In this document: positions 1-8,971 of the stretch, piece after piece
Numbering within the stretch: position 1 is the first letter of the stretch
Layout: each line of letters opens with the position of its first letter
Source: Larix sibirica
Lineage: Eukaryota > Streptophyta > Pinopsida > Pinales > Pinaceae
Assembly (NCBI GenBank): GCA_004151065.3
Contig: NWUY0300002577.1
Location: forward strand, 25,961-38,156
DNA: 12,196 nucleotides
Direction of reading: 5' to 3'
Made by a program: the position numbers and the translations under genes
Notes under the pieces: model-generated
The model's input: the letters and a program-made list of their open reading frames with translations, nothing else
Told to the model about the DNA's origin: nothing
Database searches by the model: none

Positions 1-1850
1 CAAAGCTCTAAATGTTTGAATATTGTGCATTTTTTGTTATTGAGTTGGGTGTATTGTTGAGGGATGGTTGTTCACCTAGAAAAATAAGAACTTTAATTAC
101 TGATAATACTTATCCTTATGCAATGTGTACGTTGTTTAAATGCATCTACTTAAAACTATTGACAGTGTCCTTGGAATGGTCATCGTCAAAAATTGAGATA
201 CCTTTCACCTATGGTTTTGTAGATGGTTGTTGAAATGAAATGGTCTTATGATTGTTATGAAAGAGTTCAAGTGATGTTGAAATAGTTCTCTTGGGTGGTA
301 TATTAATATTGCTAATGAGACCTAGAAATAACGCCATTGAGGGTGATGTATGTGTTGGAATGAGTAAATCTCTTATGCATTTGAATGAATAGATCTCTTA
401 TGCTTGTATTTTTGTGGAGTAAAGTTTACTTATGAAAAAGAATGTATATATCTATTAATTTGATTGCATGTCTAATATGAATGCATTGATGGGTATAACT
501 ATGAAACAAGAAATTGTACTTTCTATGTTTTGGGTAATGTTGTTGTTACCTAATTGTGTTCGTATTGAAGGTTGTATTATGTTGTATCTTGAATGCGGGT
601 TTTTAGTGGACTATATGCCACACTTTAGAATGAGTAAGTATGAAATGCTCATATAACCAATGAAAAAGAGTGTTATGTATGACATAATATAGGCATCTTT
701 GCTCACGTTGTTGACTGCCATATGAAAGAGAGAAACATACTTTTATTATGCCTTCAAAAGTTGTCATGTGGATGATTGTGGACTTTCATACAATAGGTTG
801 AACTTGAGTCTAAGTTGAAATTGTATGAATTGTTGCTAAATATTTGAAAGAATAATTTAGGGTGTCAATCCTAATTGATCTCTATGTGAGATAGGAAACT
901 GATATGTGAATTGACTTGCTTTGATAATATTCCATTATTACATATAAATGACCTTAGTTATTGGGTTTGGTTGGAAGGGGAAGAGTACCACAATTTAATT
1001 AACATTATGCCATTAGACCTTGGATTAGGCATATGTTTTAATTAGCAAGCATTGCTATGAAACCAATGCAATTTGTGACTCTGTTGGGTGGGAAAACTAT
1101 ATGGAATAACTATTATAAATTTAGGAAACGGAAGAAAGCCCACAAGAAGATCGAGATCATTGTTAGCTAGTTGAAAGCTAAGTATTCTAATGGTGCTTGA
1201 TCAAATTTGAATTTTCTTTTAGTGAGAGAGGGTTGAAATTGAATTTGACTTATTTTGATTCATTGAATCTACTTGATGGTGGAGATTTTAATTAATATGA
1301 TTTTCACGTTATGGTTATGTTGTTATACTTCCTTCTAATTGAATTTTTTGAGTTATCTTTGTGGTTTTAGTATTATAATTGCATCAAATAAGGATACCAA
1401 GTAATAAATTCTATAGAGCATGATGTCACACATATTGAAAAAGGTGTCATGAAAGGTGTAAACAGATCATGCTTGAATCTAGACGACCTGGTAGGTAAGA
1501 CCTGCTGCTAAGAGTCAGAGTGGATCTTGGATAAAAATTATCCAATGCAATGTAGAATAATTCCAGAGTTGGATAAGGGTTAAAGGTTGCTCTAAGAGAG
1601 GAAATGCCAAGTTGGGCTTGGCTAAAAATGCTCAAGAAAAATAGACTAGTAAGTCTAAAAGGAATAGAATGCAAAGGCATCTCGAGGCATCAAAGGAAGC
1701 TGCAAGATGCCAATAATTGGTTATAGTAGTAAATGATGCATGTGACCAACACGATATATAAAGAAATGAGGGAGTTTTCTCACCCTGAAAAATCTATTTT
1801 GTTTTGATATAGAGTTGTATGCATGTTGGGAATGATATATTATTTGCATG
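1..1850. other. AT-rich intergenic stretch, no gene recognised
   Basis: No frame on either strand carries a recognisable domain here. The open stretches are short (at most about 77 codons), are interrupted, and show no family motif. One TATA-like string (TATATAAA, 1755-1762) precedes nothing identifiable as coding. A TGTTGGG string occurs at 1824 and a TGTTGGGT at 1082; either could be an LTR start, but no matching LTR end or primer binding site follows within a reasonable distance. The stretch probably consists of old decayed repeats, which is inference from the AT-rich, stop-dense character and the setting. Confidence 0.6.
358..405. repeat. Imperfect tandem duplication, period 25 bp
   Basis: Two adjacent copies start at 358 and 383. 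Both have the pattern GAATGA-TA-ATCTCTTATGC with a few substitutions. This is a short local duplication with no visible function. Confidence 0.6.
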
Positions 1851-2050
1851 AAATCGACGATCGAAGTCGATAGTCGACTGGTCTACAAGTCGATCGGAGT
1901 CGGAGGTCGATGGACAATGGAAGTCTGGTTGACTGGCCAACCAAATAGTTGATTGGTCGAAGACAACGACTAGTTGACGAGAAGTCAACAAACATGAAAT
2001 TACTAGAAGCTCAACAGGCAATCGACCAAAGGTTGACTGAGTTAAGTCAA
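1851..2050. repeat. Decayed GTCGACTGG-like short repeats, TCGA-rich patch
   Basis: The tetramer TCGA occurs eight times between 1854 and 2025 (at 1854, 1861, 1867, 1874, 1890, 1907, 1957 and 2022), in a window otherwise poor in CpG. Variants of one 9-mer recur: GTCGACTGG, GTTGACTGG, GTTGATTGG and GTTGACTGA. The TTGAC forms are what deamination of a methylated TCGAC would give. This suggests a block built from a short CpG-containing unit, such as the U3 of an LTR, now decaying. No element boundaries could be fixed around it. Confidence 0.45.
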
Positions 2051-3168
2051 CTACTACAAAATAATTGGAAGTGGTTAGGAAGTTATATGGGTTGCCATTA
2101 ATGGGCAGTTGGTTGTGTTGATTCTCAAAATGGTTTGGGAAAAAACATTCAAAAACACCCTTAGAGGGATGATCAAAGAGAATATGGGGATTAAATCCCG
2201 GGTTGCTTTAAGCCCTCAGATAGATAGATTTCATGAGGTGAATCAATAGTACTAAGTACATAAGCAAAAGGTTGTAATTATGATGTGCAGTTAATGATAA
2301 ATGCAGTTGTTAGTGCAAAAGAAAGAGAAATGAGAAACTGTCTAACCTACATGCATCGATTCCAAAAGCAAAATTGATTAACTAATTAATGACGAAATAA
2401 CTACAGACGCATAAGTGAAACTATGAAGTAAAATTCTTGAGACAATAAACATTAATCGTTAGTGAAAAAATACATCAATAATTAGTAACTTTGTGATGTA
2501 TATGTGAATTTAGCTAGCTGCATGCAATGCACGTAAAGAAATATACAATTCAATTTAATTCTTGATTTTATAAATGTACGCTAATGTTAAAGTTCATTAA
2601 TGAAGTAGTTAATGCTAAATAATGTAGAAATTAGGTCTTTTGTTCAGGAATGCAAAAATGCAACTATAATTTGGATTTCTTTTATAATTAGGTAGATTTT
2701 AAAAACATCTTCAGTGGACAAAAGGAAATCTTCAGTTTCACTTAAATTCAGAATTTTACATTCATTTGGAAAAAGCAGACCTGTTGACACAATAATGCTA
2801 ATTAATCAGGCAGATTTAATGTTCAGTAAAATCAATCTCAATAAACTATGCAGACTATATAATATGACAGATTATGAAAAAAGTACATGAGAGCTACTCC
2901 AGCCTGAAAAATAGAGCATCAAAGAGGCTTACGATCAACAGTGAAAAATAAGAATTGTATGTACAAGTCATTAAACAAAAATAATAAAATTATTTACAGT
3001 TCGTTTATACATAATGTACAATTTTCATAGAATTTAAAAAAGAAACATAAAAGAGATAGCGGAAAGCTGAATGAAAGATAAGAGGAAAAAGCAAGTATGC
3101 CTAAAATGAGTTTTTTAATTAAAGTGGAATTTTACAGTCTCACAGTAAAACAGATCACAGTCGATTTC
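2051..3168. other. AT-rich intergenic stretch, nothing recognised
   Basis: No domain, RNA gene or mobile-element end was recognised on either strand. A small perfect hairpin (GGGAT-TAA-ATCCC) lies near 2189-2201. If the minus-strand exons proposed at 3175-3905 are real, the part just below 3175 would be their 3' untranslated region. Nothing in it proves that. Confidence 0.5.
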
Positions 3169-3189
3169 AACCCCTCAGAACGGGGGGTT
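3169..3189. other. Small GC-rich hairpin
   Basis: AACCCC (3169-3174) pairs with GGGGTT (3184-3189) around a 9-base loop. The run of six G at 3182-3187 is the most GC-dense spot in this AT-rich part. On the minus strand the hairpin spans the stop codon (3177-3175) of the possible exon described at 3175-3905. Confidence 0.4.
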
Positions 3190-3905
3190 TACATGATCGT
3201 ATGATGTCCTCAACTCGGCATCATCTGGGTGAAACCAATACAACAGAGTACTCCCTTTTTATATTGTGCTGACGATAACCTCCACGCATTACAACATTAG
3301 TAATGAAAATATGCAAGAGAAAACAAAATTTATGCAGGAAAACAGAATGTACCTCCAATGGAAGGACACTGTGCCTTCACCCATGGACTCGGACTATAGT
3401 CTTACTTGCCGTCGTTGCACTATAAAGTCCTTGAAAACTAAGTATGAAGGGAAAAAATGGCTATGGAAAATAGCAGTACCTGTGTCATGCCTTACCTCCG
3501 GTGTGAGAACTTTCTTTCGACATCTTTCTTTCAGTTTTAAAGCATTGGGAAAGGGTATGCGAATATTTTCGACTACCTCAAAAGCTAAAAAATTGTTGCA
3601 TCACTTGGTTTTCTGAGTGCATTGTGAAGAGGGTGAGCTGCGGTAACCGAAAGTCACCCCAGATACAAAATAAAATGTTCCAAGGCTTTTCCGTTCACAA
3701 TCATTTTCCTTCAGTTATGCCTTCCCAAAGGAATTTCTGCATGTGGCGACAAGTAGAATATTGTGTATTTGGTGAAATTTGGGTAACTATGAGTTTATAA
3801 TCTTCTACATGGAACTTACTGTAGCTATTTCATAATCTCAGCCTGGTGGTCCGGATCTTTTAACTTGTTTGCATATGATGGCTCATACATCTCTAGGGTC
3901 AGATT
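3175..3905 (-). other. Possible exon cluster or gene relic, minus strand
   Basis: Several short minus-strand stretches look coding or splice-like, but none was identified. (1) 3905-3825 is open for 26 codons, follows an AG, encodes ..EMYEPSYANKLKDPDHQ.. and ends in TAG. (2) 3584-3496 follows a T-run plus AG, is open for 29 codons (..IPFPNALKLKERC..) and ends at a good donor, GAG|GTAAGG. (3) 3400-3353 and 3224-3175 can be joined in phase through a GT..AG intron (3352-3225). The join gives a C-terminus ending DDAELRTSYDHVNPPF and then TGA. The acceptor needed for 3400 is poor, and 3224-3175 is also readable without splicing. Adjacent pieces do not all join in one phase, so this may be a decayed gene, non-coding exons or chance. 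An opposite-strand open frame of 116 codons (3266-3616) overlaps it. Confidence 0.2.
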
Positions 3906-4479
3906 CTATTTCATTTGTATTATATGATGTGAAAGAGCAGAATAAATACCATGGCCTTCTAAAAAAAGACATAGCAAAAGGGGCCCCTTTTTATTTTTGT
4001 AGTTTTTTAATGGGAATACAATTAAAAGTACGACACTATCACCTAAGTTGTGTATTGAATATGAATAACATGGAGCTTTTTATTTATTTATTTTTATTCT
4101 TAGGGTTAGAACTTGGGATAAAAGGATTTTAAAGGTGAGGCCTTTTATTTTGAGAGGGGAAAGAATTAGGACAATGGGATATAAAAGGATAAAAGGGAAT
4201 GGAATATAAGGGTTCTATTTCTCTTCATTTTACGGGGATGAGATAAAATGTAAATGAGTTTTAAGAAGAAAAAAAATCAATATGTTTTATAAGGAAAGTG
4301 AACTTTAATGCAAAAAATGGGGAATCTATTTTCTTCAAAAATGGAGGATAGAGGCGATTTTGGAAGGAGATGTCCAAGGGGGTTATTATTCAACTTTTTA
4401 GATTAAGACATAGAAATGATGACCTCAATGGATGAGATTAATTACTTAATCGATGGCTGCTAAATCGGTGGAATTTCAT
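3906..4479. other. Intergenic stretch, purine-rich in part, no gene recognised
   Basis: Bases about 4130-4380 are purine-rich on the plus strand, with many GGGAA, GGATA and AAAGG runs. No coding homology, RNA gene or repeat boundary is visible. The stretch leads into the TGACA cluster that precedes the first copia element and may include the start of that element's LTR. Confidence 0.5.
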
Positions 4480-4802
4480 TGACAAAACACAAAATGCTCT
4501 CACATGCTAAAACTTTGACTGGATGTCAAAAGGGACAAACGATGATGGTTTTGGCCAAAGGAAATATGGACATGATCAATGCTTTAATGCGGATGCAATG
4601 ACACAAACTTCACGAAATGACAAGTATAACACGAAAACTGACAATCCACCAAAACTTGACTTGACCATGACAGGACACATAAGATGCAAATTGGCAAGTT
4701 TGCCAAAAGGGTCGTCTGAAAGCAAAAATGGAGAAATGAGGTATAGACATGACAAAGACATCGCTCTGGATATGACAATGAGATCATAATGACTACTTGA
4801 CA
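4480..4802. repeat. Cluster of TGACA motifs, possible LTR U3 repeats
   Basis: TGACA occurs eight times on the plus strand (4480, 4599, 4618, 4639, 4668, 4750, 4773, 4798) and once on the minus strand (4524-4528). Seven of the eight lie 19-29 bp from a neighbour. The units at 4599 and 4618 also share a downstream CACGAA, so they are diverged tandem copies of about 20 bp. U3 regions of Tnt1 and Tto1 are known to carry short tandem repeats that act as transcription enhancers. The position about 110 bp before a TATA box fits that role, but the role is inferred. Confidence 0.4.
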
Positions 4803-4849
4803 AATTTTCATCTAAGTGACTATGTTTCGACACTTCAGAATCATATCGA

Positions 4850-5179
4850 TGTTGAGAATCAACAAGTTGTACCTAACTTGAGTACCGTGAGCTAGTGCAT
4901 GTATTGCATCTATAAATAATATCCAATGGAAATGGAGTGTGTTGTAATGTAATGAAGTGTGATTTGTTGTCTAGTAAACCACAGTTGTAAACGCTTGTTA
5001 AGAGTGTTGATTAATAAATGAGTGGTAAATCTCATTGGTTTGTTGGTTTTCCTTTGTAGAGGGATTTGTATTTTTTTTGTTTTGTGTTGATGTGTTATGT
5101 GTCATTACTTAATGTTTACTTGTGTTTAAATATATGAATCAATATGCCTGCTCACTATAATATGTATTAGAACCCAACA
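4850..5179 (+). repeat. Putative 5' LTR of copia element 1 (start uncertain)
   Basis: The right end is well placed: CCCAACA (5173-5179) is followed by the spacer AT and then a primer binding site at 5182. The left end is a guess. TGTTGAG at 4850 matches the inverse of CCCAACA at 6 of 7 positions and gives a 330-bp LTR, but it would leave only about 60 bp before the TATA box. If the TGACA cluster belongs to the U3, the LTR starts further left, before about 4599. The sequence holds TATAAAT at 4911 and an AATAAA-type polyadenylation string near 5014. No second copy of this LTR exists in the window, so the boundary cannot be checked by LTR comparison. Confidence 0.5.
4911..4917 (+). promoter_or_regulatory. 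TATA box of the putative LTR promoter
   Basis: TATAAAT sits about 265 bp before the LTR end and just after the TGACA cluster. This is the arrangement expected of a copia LTR promoter, where transcription would start about 30 bp downstream. The assignment rests on position and sequence only. Confidence 0.45.
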
Positions 5180-5181
5180 AT

Positions 5182-5194
5182 TGGTATTAGAGTT
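5182..5194 (+). other. Primer binding site for initiator tRNA-Met, mutated
   Basis: TGGTATTAGAGTT matches the usual plant copia primer site TGGTATCAGAGCC, complementary to the 3' end of initiator tRNA-Met, at 10 of 13 positions. All three differences are C to T, as expected from cytosine deamination. It lies 2 bp after the LTR end (CA, 5178-5179), the normal spacing. Confidence 0.75.
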
Positions 5195-5303
5195 ATATTT
5201 GGCTTCAAGGGGACGCCTTTGTTGCTGAGGGTTTGGCTTGGTCCTAGATCTGGTGAACACCTAGTTCAGTGGGAGTTTCTAGAAACATTGATTTATAGTT
5301 ATA

Positions 5304-6067
5304 ATGTCCAACATGTCAATGATAGAAATTGGAGTTTAAAATTTTGAGCTTTGGAAGCTTAAAATGGAGGATCTCCTTGTTATCAAGAGAAATGGGTTGT
5401 TGGCAGCCCTGGTACAACTCTAACAGGTATGTCATTGGAATATTGGAAAAAAATCGACAGGAAAGTAAGAAGTACAAGCTGACCTTGTTTAGAAGAATCT
5501 GTACTGTTGAATGTCTCAGGAGAAGACACTGAAAATAAGCTATGGGAAAATTTGGGGAAATTGTACCAATTGAAATATATGTTTAACAAGTTGTTTCTTT
5601 GGAAGAAGTTATACCTTATGAGGATGAGTGAGGGAAACTCGGTTAGAAAGCACTTGAATGCATTCAACACTATGATTAGTCTGTTGTTGTGTGTGGATAT
5701 TAAAATCATTGAGGAGGAGAAATGTATCAGTTTGTTATGTTCTTTTCCAAACTCCTGGGATAGCCTAGTTATGGCTATTGGAATCAATAATACCACATTG
5801 AAGATCGATGATGTGGTTGTATCTCTATTTTTGAAAGAGATGATATGAAAGAACATGTAAGGTTTGACACAAAATGCCTTAATGGTAAGAGGTTGATCAG
5901 TAGACAGAGGAAAAGGAAAAACCTTCGGTAGAGATTCAAATTCAAGGGGTAGGTCTAATACTAGAACTAAATGTCTTGTTTCGATGATGAGAAGATGTTG
6001 GCAATGTAGTAAGGTTGGGTACTATAAGCAAGATTGTAAGTTGATGGAAGTTGAGAGAAGCAAAGGG
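5304..6067 (+). pseudogene. Copia element 1 gag (capsid and zinc knuckle), broken
   Basis: Gag would form the virus-like particle that packages element RNA. The first ATG is at 5304. The N-terminal copia signature FELWKLKMEDLL is read at 5343-5378. A frameshift between about 5400 and 5430 moves the frame, after which LLNVSGED, LWENLGKLY, KHLNAFNTM and DSLVMAIG follow (about 5504-5785), all typical of UBN2-type copia gag. A basic GRDSNSRGRS linker leads to the knuckle CWQCSKVGYYKQDC (5996-6037), where the zinc-binding His is Tyr (TAC at 6020). In-frame stops are at 5337, 5480, 5846, 5858 and 5894. At least two of the TGA codons sit where arginine is usual, which suggests CGA to TGA decay. Confidence 0.85.
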
Positions 6068-6445
6068 TCTGAGGAAGTTCAATCAACTGACCGTAAGCCT
6101 TCGCAAGAAGATAAAGGTGATGTGTATTTGGCCTACACAATTACACAATTGAATAGTGACCCTTGGTTGATTGAATCCAGTCCTTCATATCATATGACAC
6201 CACACAGAGAATGGTTCTATGAATATAAGAAGTTAGAAGGCGGTGATGTTCTTTTGGGAGATTATTTATTGACCAAGATTATCGGATGAGGTAAAGTTTG
6301 ACTTCTATTAAAATATTGAAGGATAGGAACACTTCCAGGAGTGCTACATATCCCAGGTTTGGTTCGAAACCTAATCTCGATTAGTAAGATGCAAAATGCA
6401 AGTGTGCAGTTTGTATTTGAGAAATATATATGCGATATGGTGTGA
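6068..6445 (+). pseudogene. Copia element 1 protease region, inactive
   Basis: This aspartic protease would cut the polyprotein. The region around 6161-6217 reads PWLIESSPSYHMTPHREWF, where active copia proteases have D-S-G-A. The catalytic Asp is Glu (GAA at 6173) and the Gly is Ser, so the enzyme would be dead. The downstream LPGVLHIPGLVRNLISI (about 6332-6382) is the usual conserved block between protease and integrase. In-frame TGA stops lie at 6287, 6299, 6317 and 6443. The frame is continuous with gag (frame 2). Confidence 0.8.
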
Positions 6446-7464
6446 GGAGCAATGGTACTGATGAGAGGAGTTCAAATTAGAACCATGTACAAGCTACTGA
6501 GAAGAACAAACACCAATGGATGTGCTAATGTAGTATGTCCTGAATCTGATAGCATGTCTTCTTGTCTAGTCAACTCGACCATGTTGTGGCATCAGTGGAT
6601 GGGACTATGCATAGTAAAGGTGTGGTTGAAGGTCTCCCTAACTATTATGAAGATGTAAACTTTTGTGAACATTGTATTTATGGTAAACAAAATCATGTAA
6701 GTTTTTCATCTGGTGCTACTAGGGCTAAGAAAATACTGGAGTTAATACATAGTGATATGTTTGGACCAGTGTCAGTCCCTTCACTAGGAGGATCGTACTA
6801 TTATGCCTCTTTCATATATGATTTCTCCATAATGACATGGTTGTATTTTTTAAGGAAGAAATATGAGGTCTTTGAGAAGTCCCAAGAGTCTTTGGCTCTT
6901 GTAGAAAATCAAACTAGTAAAAGGATCAAGGTGTTGAGAATTGATAATGGAGGAGAATTTTGGGGTAAGGCATTCAACCATTTCTATAGACAGCATGGAG
7001 CTCAACAAAACAAAAATCCATACATGCCTCAATGGAATGGAGTTTCTAAAAGAATGAATAGATTGTTGATAGAGAAATTTAGGATCATGCTAAGTGGTGC
7101 TGGAACCGCACAAGAATTCTGGGTAGAAACAATCGACACGGCATGTTACTTGGTGAATAGGTTGTCATCGACGACTTTGGTCAACAAGAATCCATATGAG
7201 GAATGAGATGGTAAAAATACCTCTCTTACACATCTCATATTTTTTAATTACAACTCCTTTGTGCATATCCCAAAGGCAACAGCAAAATCAAAGAAATGCA
7301 TATTCATCGGGTATAGGGATGGAGTGAAATGGTACGAGTTATGGAATCCAGTCACAAGGAAGGGATTTTATAGTAGAGATGTAATATTCATGGAAGTCGG
7401 AGTTACTTCCGGGATGAAGAAATTAGAAGAGAAAAGGAACCATAAAAGCAAGAGTTTGAAATGA
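6446..7464 (+). pseudogene. Copia element 1 integrase, DDE mutated to DDK
   Basis: Integrase would insert element DNA into the host genome. The HHCC-type start is split: LWHQWMG (about 6584-6604) is in frame 2, while SKG and FCEHCIYGKQ (Cys at 6664 and 6673) are in frame 1, so a small indel lies near 6605-6613. The catalytic core shows Asp in IHSDMFGP (6754) and Asp in IDNGGEF (6943). The third residue, in PQWNGVSKRMNR, is Lys (AAA at 7048) instead of Glu, and the spacing is one residue shorter than usual. The C-terminal block KKCIFIGYRDGVKWYELW is present (about 7291-7344) with SRDVIF after it. Stops are at 7204 and 7462. Confidence 0.88.
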
Positions 7465-8121
7465 ACAATGAAATTGGATTTAGGTGAGTTGACTAAATCC
7501 AACGAAGAGGTGGAACAACATACTTCGGTCATTAGAAGGTCTAGTTGAGCAAGGCAACAACCAGAAAGGTGTAGTTCACCCGAATTTCACTTTTTTTTTG
7601 CGTTATCTGCCATAGAAGATGATCCGAGGTCGATAAAGAGAGTGATCGACTCAACAAAGGGTAAACTATGGAAAAGGGCCATGGAAGAGGAAATGGAATC
7701 CTTGATAAAGAATGAAACATGGGACCTCATCACATTACCAAATGGAAGGAAATCCATCAGTAGTAAGTGGGTGTTCAAGAAAAAGGTAAATGTAGTAGGA
7801 CAATTCGAGAAGTATAAAGCTCGATTGGTAGTAAAGGGATATTCCCGATTCGAGGGAGTTGACTTTGGTGATATTTTCTCTCTTATTACTAAGTTAACTT
7901 CCATTAGGGTACTAGTGTCTTTAGCTGCAACATTTGATCTTGAGATAGAATAGATGGATGTAAAAACAACATTTCTTCATGGTAACTTTGAAGAAGAAAT
8001 TTATATGAAGCAGCCTGAAGGTTTTACAATGGAAGGAGAAAAAGAGTTGTTCTGCATGCTCAATAATTCTCTCTATGATCTAAAACAATCACCCATTATG
8101 TGGTATCAGAAGTTTGATACA
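7465..8121 (+). pseudogene. Copia element 1 reverse transcriptase, N-terminal part only
   Basis: This is the start of the RVT_2 domain that copies element RNA to DNA. Recognisable blocks are LWKRAMEEEMESL (from 7666), SKWVFKKK, YKARLVVKGYS, the motif A region MDVKTTFLHG with its catalytic Asp kept (7957), EEEIYMKQPEGF, and SLYDLKQSPIMWYQKFD ending near 8121. A TAG at 7951 replaces the residue just before motif A (Gln or a similar residue in relatives). A TGA at 7546 lies in the linker from integrase. The YVDD box and everything after it are absent. The frame is unbroken from the integrase (frame 1). Confidence 0.88.
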
Positions 8122-8218
8122 TTAGAAACCTGTGTTTGCATTGATGTCAAAAGAATGATGTGTTGAAGATGAAGTTCAAACCCAGGCAACATAGATGACA
8201 AAAAAAGTTAGACTACAG
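8122..8218. other. Unassigned junction between the two copia elements
   Basis: These 97 bases match neither the expected continuation of reverse transcriptase nor anything else I recognise. They hold the breakpoint that removed the 3' half of element 1. They end at the putative start of the LTR of element 2; TACAG (8214-8218) would be its 5-bp target duplication if that start is right. Confidence 0.4.
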
Positions 8219-8220
8219 TG

Positions 8221-8376
8221 AAAAACTAAGTCTACTATGTAGAACATGTTGAATACAATAGATCATGTTTGAGTATGATGAGACCTGATGGAAAAGAGCG
8301 TTGTTCTTGCTTTAACAAGTGAACAAGTAAGTCTATTGTGTAGAATATATTATTGAATACCATAGATCAAAATTGA
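8221..8376. repeat. Diverged direct repeat pair, spacing 100 bp
   Basis: Copy one (8221-8272) and copy two (8321-8376) share the pattern TAAGTCTA-T-TGTAGAA and then TGAATAC-ATAGATCA. They are about three-quarters identical by eye. They lie at the very left of the putative LTR of element 2, just after its TG start. Confidence 0.55.
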
Positions 8377-8594
8377 TCTCAGTCCATCTAGAAGCCCATT
8401 TTTTGAATGATGAAAGAAATTATTATAAAATCTGTATTAAAGAACTCTCAGCATGAATCGTTGGGCATAGGAAGCCTTAACATGATAGCCCCTTCCTTAT
8501 AAATTATATAATAAAGAGTTACAACCCCTCATCTTAAGGAGACATCAACCTTTGACTTGAATTTTTTTTAATGATTATTAATGACTATATTGCT

Positions 8595-8729
8595 GAGTCG
8601 GCCTATAAAACATTACTTTGGGAATTTTAAAATTTTAAAGGAAACAAAATTTTTGAGGTTGGCCTCACTAGGCCTTGAAAATTAATTTTTAAGAAATATT
8701 ATTTTTTTATTAAATAATGGAGGTCGGCC
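8595..8729. repeat. Three GAG(G)TCGGCC boxes about 60-65 bp apart
   Basis: GAGTCGGCC (8595-8603), GAGGTTGGCC (8655-8664) and GAGGTCGGCC (8720-8729) recur in an otherwise AT-rich stretch. AT-rich spacers follow the first two, so this may be a diverged tandem unit of about 62 bp upstream of the TATA box. The spot fits U3 control repeats, but that role is inferred. Confidence 0.4.
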
Positions 8730-8746
8730 CCATTGTGGTGAATGTG

Positions 8747-8754
8747 TATAAATA
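8747..8754 (+). promoter_or_regulatory. TATA box in the putative LTR of element 2
   Basis: TATAAATA lies 530 bp into the putative LTR and after the GTCGGCC boxes. Transcription would be expected to start near 8780. Another TATA-like string, TATAAAA, is at 8604-8610. Confidence 0.45.
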
Positions 8755-8808
8755 CAAGGTTGTGTGAATCATTTTTGTATGCATTTTGACATGAGCATAT
8801 TGAGCAGC

Positions 8809-8902
8809 TGACTTGGGAGAGCCTATAGAAGATTGAGGAGCAATGAACTAAGATGACTTAGGGAGGCGAACCTGTAGAAGACTGAGGAGCGGAGAGCTTA
8901 GG
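8809..8902. repeat. Tandem duplication, period 45-49 bp
   Basis: Copy one starts with TGACTT at 8809 and copy two with TGACTT at 8854. Inside, CCTATAGAAGATTGAGGAGC (8822-8841) and its counterpart at 8871-8890 match at 18 of 20 bases. This lies in the putative R or U5 part of the LTR. Confidence 0.7.
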
Positions 8903-8971
8903 TCAGGATGAGGTGAATTACACAGTGATTTTTTCCTCTTGTTGGTTAAGAATCCGAAATTGTGCAGCTTA

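Larger units (their letters stand above)
4850..8121 (+). mobile_element. Copia element 1: Tnt1-like Ty1-copia relic, 3' truncated
   Basis: The order is LTR end, primer site, gag, protease, integrase, reverse transcriptase, which defines Ty1-copia. Motif wording in gag, protease and integrase is closest to the Tnt1-94 type. Similarity ends near 8121, after WYQKFDT in reverse transcriptase, so the YVDD motif, RNase H, polypurine tract and 3' LTR are missing. The reading frame uses frame 3 (5304 to about 5420), frame 2 (to about 6605) and frame 1 (to 8121). Thirteen in-frame stops are visible, ten of them TGA. The element cannot make a functional polyprotein. Confidence 0.9.

Noticed and set aside
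1082-1830. TGTTGGG(T) at 1082 and 1824 as the LTR start pairing with CCCAACA at 5173-5179
   Set aside because: It would make an LTR of 3.3-4.1 kb, far too long for a Tnt1-like element, unless other insertions are nested in it, for which there is no evidence.
3266-3616. Plus-strand open frame of 116 codons, the longest outside the transposons
   Set aside because: It lacks an ATG at its start, has no recognisable domain, and overlaps minus-strand stretches with better splice-like signals. Open frames of this size are expected by chance in 12 kb read in six frames.
4523-4833. Open frames of 75-88 codons on both strands over the TGACA cluster
   Set aside because: The openness on both strands follows from the repeated TGACA-type units and their low stop content. 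No motif is seen and the position fits LTR U3 DNA.
5383-5856. Minus-strand open frame of 157 codons
   Set aside because: It is the complement of the element 1 gag, which has clear family motifs on the plus strand.
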